The position numbers were made by a program, and so were the translations under genes. The notes beneath the pieces are model-generated. The model searched no databases. It was not told the DNA's origin and saw only the letters and a list, made by a program, of their open reading frames with translations. This document shows positions 28,387-35,700 of a DNA stretch of 64,000 bases, piece by piece. Numbering within the stretch: position 1 is the stretch's first letter; every line of letters starts with the position of its first letter. The DNA lies in NCBI GenBank assembly GCA_018242665.1, contig JAFEBL010000006.1, positions 62,001 through 126,000 of the forward strand, in the 5' to 3' direction. The DNA is from Nitrospira sp. (GTDB lineage Bacteria; Nitrospirota; Nitrospiria; Nitrospirales; Nitrospiraceae).

Positions 28387-30545
28387 GCCGCACGCCCTTC
28401 CTGATGCTGGTGAAGTCGCGTATACATCCCGTCGCGCGAGAGCAATTCATCGTGCGTGCCTTGCTCAACCAATTGCCCTCGATCGATGACGTAAATCTTA
28501 TGGGCTGGACGGACCGTGCTGAGCCGATGAGCGATGATGATGACCGTACGCCCTTTGCAGATCTGGGCCATATTGCGTTGAATGATCGCTTCGGATTCAT
28601 AGTCCAAGGCACTCGTCGCTTCATCGAAGATCAGAATACGCGGGTTCGCCACCAATGCGCGTGCGATGGCAATACGTTGCCGCTGTCCGCCTGAGAGCGC
28701 GCAGCCATGCTCGCCGACAACGGTGTCGTATCCATCCGGCAGCTCAAGAATGAACTCATGAGCGCCGGCGAGTGTGGCGGCATGCATGACGCGATCCATG
28801 GGAAGCCCGGGATCCGTCAACGCGATGTTGTCCCGCACCGACCGGTTGAAGAGAAAGTTCTCTTGCAGGACGACCCCGACTTGACGCCGCAACCAGGCAG
28901 GGTCGATCTGCGCGAGATCAACACCGTCCACCAGGACCCGGCCACGCTCTGGCACATAGAGGCGTTGCATCAGCTTGGCAATCGTGCTTTTTCCAGACCC
29001 AGAGCGCCCCACCACACCGACGACCTGTCCTGGTTGCAGAGTAAGCGAAACCTGCTGCAGGACCAACGGCCCATCGGCACGATACCGAAACGCCACATCG
29101 TCAAAGATGATCTTGCCGGCAATTTGTGGAAGCGTCGTGCGGGTGGGATTGTAGGAAGGTTCCGGCTTGGTATTGAGGACATCCCCCAGTCGTTGGATCG
29201 AAATACCGACTTGTTGAAATTCCTGCCAGAGGTTCACCATACGCAACAATGGCCCCGTTACCTGCCCTGAGAGCATGTTGAAGGCAATTAACTCTCCGAT
29301 GCTCAACGCGCCGTCGATGACTTGGTAGGCGCCCACCCACATAATGGCAATGGTTGTCGATTTCTGAATGCCGGACGCTATTTGTCCGGCGACAGTCATG
29401 AGACTGGTGGCTCGAAAGCTTGCCCGCACGTAGCCGCTCAATTGCTCATCCCATCGGCGCTGGAGCGGCGGTTCGACGGCGAGCGCTTTCACGGTTTGAA
29501 TACCACTCACCACTTCCACGAGAAACGACTGGTTCTCCGCGCTGCGGTTGAACTTTTCATGGAGTCGCGCGCGAATCGTTGGCGTAATGAGCACCGAGAG
29601 GAGGGCATACAATGGCAGCGAGGCCATCACCACCAATGTGAGTGTAGGGCTATAGATCCACATCACCCCGAGAAACACGACGGTAAACACCACATCCAGC
29701 ACGACCGTCACCGAGTTACTGGTGAGAAATTGGCGAATCTGTTCGAGTTCGCGTACCCGCGCCACCGTATCGCCGACCCGTCGAGCTTCGAAGTAGGCCA
29801 GCGGGAGCGCGAGGAGATGGCGAAACAGTTGCGCCCCCAGACTCACATCGATGCGATTCGTGGTGTGGGCAAACAGGTACGTACGGAGACCGCCGAGCAG
29901 CGCATCGAAAAGAACGAGCGCCAGCATCCCCACCGCCATCACATGGAGTGTCGTGAATCCTTTGTGCACGAGCACTTTGTCGATGACCACTTGGGTAAAG
30001 AGCGGGGTCAGCAGCGCAAACACCTGGAGGAAGAACGAAGCCACTACGACTTCGCCCAACAGACGTCGATACTTGAGCACGGCGGGAATAAACCAGGTCA
30101 GGTCGAAGGAAGGATTGTCCAGTCGTAAGCCTGATCGTTTGACACACAGCAGCAAGTTGCCACTCCAGGACGCGACGAATTCCTCCGTTGAAAGAATATG
30201 CGGCTGCTCCTTCAGCGGATCCTGCAGGAGCACCTTTTCTCCCTGCACTTTCGCCAGGATGACGTAGGTCCCGTCGGTTCGTTGGGCGATCGCCGGCAGA
30301 GGCGTCACCGCCAGCTCGTCCCACGCAGTGGACACAAGACCGGCTTTGAGGCCGACATGCTTCGCGGCACACAGCAATGCGTTCGTCGTCAGCGCATGGC
30401 CGGATTGGCCGAATTGATGCTGAATTTGGCCGCCATCGATCGGCACATCGTGAAACCGCGCGATCACTAGCAGACACAACAATCCGGTATCGGGGCGAGA
30501 TGGCGCCGTTGAACAAGACTCGAGATGGGAAGTGGGGACATTCAT
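28383..30545 (-). CDS. Type I secretion ABC transporter (HlyB-type)
   Basis: This 720-residue protein has three parts: an N-terminal C39-peptidase-like domain (1-135), a six-helix ABC transmembrane domain, and an ATPase with Walker A GRSGSGKST, signature LSGGQRQR and Walker B ILIFDEATSALD. The catalytic Cys-containing motif of true C39 peptidases is not conserved (LLCLLVIARFHDVP instead of ECG-type). The domain is therefore a CLD that binds RTX substrate without cleaving it, as in HlyB. This fits export of an RTX protein without a double-glycine leader. It is coupled to the downstream HlyD gene. Confidence 0.93.
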   Translation of the reverse strand: MNVPTSHLESCSTAPSRPDTGLLCLLVIARFHDVPIDGGQIQHQFGQSGHALTTNALLCAAKHVGLKAGLVSTAWDELAVTPLPAIAQRTDGTYVILAKVQGEKVLLQDPLKEQPHILSTEEFVASWSGNLLLCVKRSGLRLDNPSFDLTWFIPAVLKYRRLLGEVVVASFFLQVFALLTPLFTQVVIDKVLVHKGFTTLHVMAVGMLALVLFDALLGGLRTYLFAHTTNRIDVSLGAQLFRHLLALPLAYFEARRVGDTVARVRELEQIRQFLTSNSVTVVLDVVFTVVFLGVMWIYSPTLTLVVMASLPLYALLSVLITPTIRARLHEKFNRSAENQSFLVEVVSGIQTVKALAVEPPLQRRWDEQLSGYVRASFRATSLMTVAGQIASGIQKSTTIAIMWVGAYQVIDGALSIGELIAFNMLSGQVTGPLLRMVNLWQEFQQVGISIQRLGDVLNTKPEPSYNPTRTTLPQIAGKIIFDDVAFRYRADGPLVLQQVSLTLQPGQVVGVVGRSGSGKSTIAKLMQRLYVPERGRVLVDGVDLAQIDPAWLRRQVGVVLQENFLFNRSVRDNIALTDPGLPMDRVMHAATLAGAHEFILELPDGYDTVVGEHGCALSGGQRQRIAIARALVANPRILIFDEATSALDYESEAIIQRNMAQICKGRTVIIIAHRLSTVRPAHKIYVIDRGQLVEQGTHDELLSRDGMYTRLHQHQEGRAA

Positions 30546-30566
30546 GTGGGGATTGCGAGTGACGGG

Positions 30567-30902
30567 TTAGGACAGTTTCGATTGGGCAGGCTGGAGACTG
30601 GCGACCATCTGCTGAAGTTGTTGATGCAAGCGAATCACCGCATCAAAGGGCAAGGCCACTCGGGCAGTTCTATTCCCCACCAACTCCTTTGGCATCGTTT
30701 CTCCCTTTTGGGCCCGTTGCGTCACCGCACTGATCAGCCCCGGCTCGAGAAACCCAAAATCAATGTAGGCCACCCCTTGTGCAACACTCGCATGTGAATA
30801 GTTCGCCAGAGTCGGCTGACTGCTATCCCCTGTAGATTGAAGACGGACGTTCACCGCGACTGACTTGTCACCATTCTGCTTGGAACTGCTTCCAACGGCC
30901 AT
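30567..30902 (-). CDS. Small protein, possibly DUF3467-like, first gene of the secretion operon
   Basis: This 111-residue protein begins at the ATG at 30902, preceded by GGAGGGAG. The segment ANYSHASVAQGVAYIDFGF and the later ARVALPFDAVIRLHQQLQQMV resemble the DUF3467 fold pattern (short beta-sheet, then helix with ARV-alpha). It has no signal peptide or membrane segment. It lies 21 bases upstream of the ABC transporter gene on the same strand and is probably part of the operon. DUF3467 proteins are small cytoplasmic proteins of unclear role. The link to RTX export is inference; it could act in substrate handling or regulation. Confidence 0.65.
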   Translation of the reverse strand: MAVGSSSKQNGDKSVAVNVRLQSTGDSSQPTLANYSHASVAQGVAYIDFGFLEPGLISAVTQRAQKGETMPKELVGNRTARVALPFDAVIRLHQQLQQMVASLQPAQSKLS

Positions 30903-31250
30903 GCGCTCCCTCCTTCTGCAAATGACGATATACCGGATGGACTGCCCTGCGTGGGCGGGTAAGGGCGATACTATTCGAAGGTCGGCAAGTGGAATATTCC
31001 CCGGAGGGTGGGCGCTGAGGAAAACTTTGGTAGGCCCGGCTCTTTTCCTAGGTAAACCACCACCCAACGGATTGCGACACACAAGGCGATCACGCGTGCA
31101 TACCTACGTGACGTGCAAGTCCAGAAGTCTCCGTCAGATGGCTCAAGAGAGGCTAACAGGTGAAAGACTGCGCCCCATGACATTTGGGGCATCCTTCAAT
31201 CATACCTCCCGACGGTATACAATTTGCCCAGAGGAATGAGAGGATTCGCC
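30903..31250. other. Divergent intergenic region between the secretion operon and lipocalin gene
   Basis: No gene is supported here. A 6-bp inverted repeat (GCCCCA/TGGGGC, 7-base loop) lies near 31172-31190. Promoters for both flanking transcripts should lie here, but no clear -35/-10 pair stands out. Confidence 0.45.
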
Positions 31251-31868
31251 ATGTGCGGTTCACGTGACGGCCTGTACCGCAAGACAGGCCTACCACTAGT
31301 CGTGACCTTGGTTTTGATCGTGTCAGGCTGCGCCAGCATGGATCGCAATGACACTCTTCCAACCGTGCCCTTCGTCGATCTTAACCGCTATGCCGGCACC
31401 TGGCATGAAATTGCGCGGTCGCCCATGTGGTTTCAACGCCACTGCGTCGACTCCAAAGCGATCTACTCCATACGGGAAGATGGGGCGATCGGCGTGCGGA
31501 ATGAATGTGTGACCGACGCGGGAGCCTATGACCACATTGAGGGTGTGGCGCGGGTTGTTGATCCACAGGCGAACGCGCGATTGACCGTTGTATTTGACAA
31601 TTTCTTTGCCCGGCTGTTCGGCTCCTCGCGCGACGGGAACTACTGGGTACTCGGGCTTGGCCCAGACTATCGCACCGCGATGGTCGGCACGCCCGACCGT
31701 CGGTACCTCTGGATTCTTTCCCGAACCCCGCAGATGAACGAGAGTACCTATCGACAGTTTGTCGAACAAGCCAGGCAACTCGGCTTTTCTGTTTCGTCAC
31801 TGATTCGCACGCGCCGACCGCTTCAACCGGAGCCTTCTCCACTCCTCCAGCGCCAGCCGGCCATGTGA
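31251..31868 (+). CDS. Bacterial lipocalin, Blc-like outer-membrane lipoprotein
   Basis: The protein is 205 residues from the ATG at 31251 (AGAGGA upstream). It has a lipoprotein signal ending in LIVSGC, then the lipocalin signature RYAGTWHEIARSPMWFQRHC and the family motifs GNYWVLGLGPDYRTAMVGTP and YLWILSRTP. Blc-type lipocalins bind fatty acids or lysophospholipids at the outer membrane. The C-terminus is about 25 residues longer than E. coli Blc and rich in Arg, Pro and Gln. Starts at 31224 (TTG) or 31236 (ATG) are possible but give poorer leaders. It is divergent from the secretion operon. Confidence 0.9.
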   Translation: MCGSRDGLYRKTGLPLVVTLVLIVSGCASMDRNDTLPTVPFVDLNRYAGTWHEIARSPMWFQRHCVDSKAIYSIREDGAIGVRNECVTDAGAYDHIEGVARVVDPQANARLTVVFDNFFARLFGSSRDGNYWVLGLGPDYRTAMVGTPDRRYLWILSRTPQMNESTYRQFVEQARQLGFSVSSLIRTRRPLQPEPSPLLQRQPAM

Positions 31869-32147
31869 CGTGAGCTCCGTTTTCCCCGGGCAAGAATGGG
31901 TTGCAGAGAGAAGAATCGGTTCTGTATAGTGCCCTGAGAGTACGCCTCCTCAGGATACACAATCCCCGGACCAGGCCGCTGCGTTCCGTAGACATCAAGA
32001 ATCTCTGATCTTGATGCCCACGATAGGTTGTTTCTGCAGTCAAAAACCGCATCACGCGGTCTTAGGGAAACGCTCCCGCGCGCCAAGCCCATCGCAAAAA
32101 CGGCCGCTCCGGAGAGCGCGTCACTCCATTGAATGTCGGGAGTACGT

Positions 32148-33701
32148 ATGCCTCTGCATTCAGTCGACTTGATCGTCTTCATCCTTCCGCCGGCGGTGAT
32201 GCTGTATTACCTGCTCAATCGGTCCGGCTATTTCCGCGTCGCCGTGGCGGCACTCGTGGGGCTGTCGTTTGCATTGTGCGGTTGGCATGCCTTCACCGAT
32301 GCGGGAATGTTGGCGGGATCGATCGGGTTCAATTTTCTCGTTGCCGTGCTCATGCATCGGCACTCAGGGCAGCCACGCGCGACACGCACAGCCCTGTTAG
32401 CGATCGGAGTCACCGCCAATCTCTCCATGCTCGGCTACTTCAAGTATTCAGCCTTCGTCACGGAAAATCTCAACGCCGTGCTCCACACAACCTATCCCCT
32501 GCTCACGACCTATCTGCCCCTAGGCATTTCTTTTCTCACCTTTCAACAAATTGCCTATCTGGTTGATGTGTACCGCGGGCACATCAAGTCCTTCAATTTT
32601 CTGGACTACTGCTTTCTGTGTTCGTTCTTTCCCAAAATCTTGGCCGGGCCCATCGTCCGCCACGGGGAACTTGTTCCTCAGATCGCAGGGCCTATGCCCA
32701 ACGTCTCGCTCGACGACTTGGCGACCGGCGCCACACGCTTCACCATCGGACTCTTCAAAAAAGTGGTGCTGGCCGATTCGCTCGCCGCCTATGCCAATCC
32801 CCTATTCACCGCAAGTGCAGCCACCGGAGACGTGGGCATGGTCGAGGCCTGGGGCGGTATTCTGGCCTACACGTTTCAGATCTACTTCGATTTTTCCGGC
32901 TATACCGATATGGCGCTCGGTCTCGCCCAATTGTTCGGCGTCTCGCTCCCCGAGAACTTCAATTCCCCTTACAAAGCCACCAGTATCATCGATTTCTGGA
33001 AGCGATGGCATATGACGCTTTCTCGCTTTCTTCGTGATTATCTGTACATTCCGCTAGGTGGGAACAGGCAAGGGCCCCGACGTCAGCAGGTGAACCTACT
33101 GATTACGATGGTGCTCTGCGGACTGTGGCATGGGCCCAGTTGGACGTTCGTGATATGGGGCGCGCTTCACGGTGTTTATCTGCTGATCAACCATACCTGG
33201 CGGCGCCTCTCGTTCTCTTGTCCGCCTGCCATCGGGTGGGGACTGACTTTTTTGTCGGTTGCCCTCGGGTGGGCTTGGTTTCGGGCGGAAAATCTGTCGG
33301 CTGCCACCAGGCTTACGGCATCATTGTTCGGGGTGAATGGCCTCTGGACGCAAGGGTTGCACACGACGCTTCGCTACCTGGAAGTCCCTGCCCCACAACT
33401 CGAAACCGTGGCGCGGTTTTTCGGCCATGACCTCGGCCTGGTTGTATCTATCGGCCGCTGGACAATCTATCCAGCCAACCTACTGCTCTCCAACCCTGCG
33501 CTACAGATTTGCTGGCTGGTTGTTTCGGGTATGATCGTGCTACAGTTACCCAACGCCGCCGAATGGATCCGGGCCACCCCCCAGACATCGGAACACCCCC
33601 TCACACTGCGACGAGCGCTCGTGGTGGGGCTGCTGCTTTTCCTGGTGTGGCTGGCATCCATTTCATCGCAGACCAGTGGCTTTATTTACGAAAATTTTTG
33701 A
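32148..33701 (+). CDS. MBOAT-family membrane-bound O-acyltransferase (AlgI/DltB-like)
   Basis: This polytopic protein of about 517 residues has the MBOAT core: FNFLVAVLMHR, FLTFQQIAYLVD, FPKILAGPIVRH, FSGYTDMALGLAQLFG, FNSPYKATSIIDFWKRWHMTLSRFLRDYLYIPLGGN and the catalytic-histidine region CGLWHGPSWTFVIWGALHG. Such proteins pass acyl groups, often acetyl, across the inner membrane to extracytoplasmic polysaccharides. It is followed 6 bases later by an SGNH-like protein gene, the usual arrangement for alginate-type O-acetylation modules. GGGAG precedes the ATG at 32148. No polysaccharide synthase gene is nearby. Confidence 0.93.
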   Translation: MPLHSVDLIVFILPPAVMLYYLLNRSGYFRVAVAALVGLSFALCGWHAFTDAGMLAGSIGFNFLVAVLMHRHSGQPRATRTALLAIGVTANLSMLGYFKYSAFVTENLNAVLHTTYPLLTTYLPLGISFLTFQQIAYLVDVYRGHIKSFNFLDYCFLCSFFPKILAGPIVRHGELVPQIAGPMPNVSLDDLATGATRFTIGLFKKVVLADSLAAYANPLFTASAATGDVGMVEAWGGILAYTFQIYFDFSGYTDMALGLAQLFGVSLPENFNSPYKATSIIDFWKRWHMTLSRFLRDYLYIPLGGNRQGPRRQQVNLLITMVLCGLWHGPSWTFVIWGALHGVYLLINHTWRRLSFSCPPAIGWGLTFLSVALGWAWFRAENLSAATRLTASLFGVNGLWTQGLHTTLRYLEVPAPQLETVARFFGHDLGLVVSIGRWTIYPANLLLSNPALQICWLVVSGMIVLQLPNAAEWIRATPQTSEHPLTLRRALVVGLLLFLVWLASISSQTSGFIYENF

Positions 33702-33707
33702 GCGCCC

Positions 33708-34796
33708 ATGACACTGTCACTCCCGACACGATACCTCGGAACCATCGCGCTCACCCTGCTGGTGGGTGCCCTGATGTATATCGGGGCCTTCCTCTATCAG
33801 ATGGGCGCGCTCGTCTCGGCCGAGTACTGGCTGCATGATGCGCAAGTCGTCAAGCAGGAGTTGCTCGCACAACACCAGAATCAGACCAAAATCGTCTTTG
33901 CCGGAGGTTCCAGTGCCTTTTTCGGTATTGACTCTCAGGAGATAGAACGGAAACTGGGCATTCCCACGATCAACCTCGGCCTTCACATCGGTCGCCCCGT
34001 TCACTTTCTGTTGAACGAGATGATGCCCTACCTCACGAAAGGCGATATCGTCGTCCTCCCTCTGGAATACGAACATTACCGCGAGGACACGCCTTACACC
34101 GACTGGTTTACGAATCAGGTCATGAGCTGGCATCCTGACTACTTTTGGCAATTGGACATGACCGAAAAGCTCAAATTCGTGCGGTCTGTCCTTCCCCAAC
34201 GCGTACTGGTTGGGGTGCTGACCAAGCTGATGGGAGAGCACCTTGACCGCGTTCGTACCAGAGCCTTAAAGGCCCCGGAAGAAATCCTCACCCGAGTACG
34301 GGAGGCGTGGCACAGCCGCGACCATCACCCGGATAAAATGTTCTCATTTCTCAACGTCACCCCGCACGGCGATGCGATCGTCAGCACGCCGGAGCCTGCG
34401 CTGGAATATCGGGGGAACCCCTATCAACTGGATTTGGATTTCGTGGAGCCGGAGTATTTCTGGCACACGTTGCAGGAGTTCTTTGCGAAAGCCCGGGCAC
34501 AAGGCATCCAAGTCTATATCGCCTGGCCTCCGACGATGAAGGCCAAACTCGACCTCACGTCACCACGTCTGCACGATACCGTGCAAGCCATTGCCGACAA
34601 GGTGCAGCAACTCGGCATTCCCATTTTGGGAAGCCCGTCGGATTTTCAGTATCACGCGGATCTGTTCACGGGAAACATCTACCATCTGACGTCTCAAGGG
34701 AAGGCGGAGCACACGCAGAGGCTGCTTGATCAGATGACGCGAGCAGCCGTTTCCCCCTCGCAATTGCCGCGCGAGTCTCTGCTGTCCTCCCACTGA
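33708..34796 (+). CDS. SGNH-hydrolase-like partner of the MBOAT acyltransferase
   Basis: This 362-residue protein has one N-terminal transmembrane helix and a periplasmic domain. The domain shows an SGNH-like block I (IVFAGGSSAFFGID) and a C-terminal TGNIYHLTSQGKAEHT that may supply the catalytic Asp/His equivalent. AlgJ/AlgX/PatB-type SGNH proteins receive acyl groups from MBOAT proteins and transfer them to glycans, which fits its position 6 bases after the MBOAT gene. Block I has Gly-Ser-Ser rather than GDS, so activity is not assured. The family call is moderate. Confidence 0.7.
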   Translation: MTLSLPTRYLGTIALTLLVGALMYIGAFLYQMGALVSAEYWLHDAQVVKQELLAQHQNQTKIVFAGGSSAFFGIDSQEIERKLGIPTINLGLHIGRPVHFLLNEMMPYLTKGDIVVLPLEYEHYREDTPYTDWFTNQVMSWHPDYFWQLDMTEKLKFVRSVLPQRVLVGVLTKLMGEHLDRVRTRALKAPEEILTRVREAWHSRDHHPDKMFSFLNVTPHGDAIVSTPEPALEYRGNPYQLDLDFVEPEYFWHTLQEFFAKARAQGIQVYIAWPPTMKAKLDLTSPRLHDTVQAIADKVQQLGIPILGSPSDFQYHADLFTGNIYHLTSQGKAEHTQRLLDQMTRAAVSPSQLPRESLLSSH

Positions 34797-34944
34797 CATG
34801 CGCGTGGTCTGTGATGCTCGCCACGCTTCAAGCGAGGCCGATACGAGCGCAGCCAGCATCTTCAGCCTCAGGTCAACTGAGCTCTGCAACACCACTTTGC
34901 ATACTCATCCCACGCACCCACACGCGGCCCGACGTGCCACGGAT

Positions 34945-35700
34945 TCAGCGGCGCCCCTCCCGCAACACGGTTTCCAGCCGCTGCCGCAAGGCCCCAATCT
35001 CTTTTGACTTGAACGAGCTTCTCGTGCGCTCCATGACCTCCACGGCCTCTTCAAGCGCAGCCTCGTAGCGGTCGAGGCGTGGACATCTCATGAAGGCACA
35101 CATATCCGTGGGCGCTTGCGGTTGCGCCGTTCGGGAAGCCTCCAGGGTCCGCCCCACCAAAGCCGACAAGTGCGCGATATGTCCCATGGCTTGAGCCATA
35201 TACTCCTGCGCACTCCACTCCACCAGTTCGGCCTGCCGACCGGTCTGATGCATTGACCGGCCCAATTGCTCGAAGATGCCGGCCACTTTTGCCGTTTCGG
35301 TCATGGCCTCTTTTACCGCCCGCGTCATGACCCGGCGTCGCAGGCCTCGCTCGACCGTGCGTCGCAACTCATCCAGGTCAACCGGTTTGATCAAATAGTC
35401 GACGATCGCCAATCGGAACGATTCGATCGCCGTGCCCACCGTCGGGTATCCCGTGACCACTACCACCGGTAAATCCGGATGACGGTGAGAGACGGTTTCC
35501 AAGAGCTCCAACTGCGCGTTCCCGGGCATACGCAAGTCAGCCACCAGCAGATCGAAGCCCTGTTCTAACAAGCGCTCAGCCTCCATCGCATCTTTGGCCG
35601 AACTGCACGCATAACCCGCCTCGACGAGTATCGCCGACGTCGACTCCCTGAATGTTTCTTCATCATCAGCAATGAGAATGCGTTCCGGCATAGTCATCAT
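34945..35700 (-). CDS. Response regulator with receiver domain and novel helical output
   Basis: This protein of about 251 residues has an N-terminal receiver domain: ILIADDEETFRES acidic pair, the phosphoacceptor Asp in LLVADLRMPG, VVVTGYP, and the Lys in YLIKPVD. The remaining 130 residues are helical, with no recognisable HTH, AAA+ or GGDEF domain. The gene starts inside the end of the histidine kinase gene (35-base overlap), so it is its partner. Output is probably by protein-protein contact, or it is a phosphate sink. It converges with the SGNH-like gene. Confidence 0.85.
   Translation of the reverse strand: MMTMPERILIADDEETFRESTSAILVEAGYACSSAKDAMEAERLLEQGFDLLVADLRMPGNAQLELLETVSHRHPDLPVVVVTGYPTVGTAIESFRLAIVDYLIKPVDLDELRRTVERGLRRRVMTRAVKEAMTETAKVAGIFEQLGRSMHQTGRQAELVEWSAQEYMAQAMGHIAHLSALVGRTLEASRTAQPQAPTDMCAFMRCPRLDRYEAALEEAVEVMERTRSSFKSKEIGALRQRLETVLREGRR

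Noticed and set aside
29322-30128. Plus-strand frame of 268 codons
   Set aside because: It is antisense to the HlyB-type transporter and Arg/His-rich, as expected from a shadow frame.
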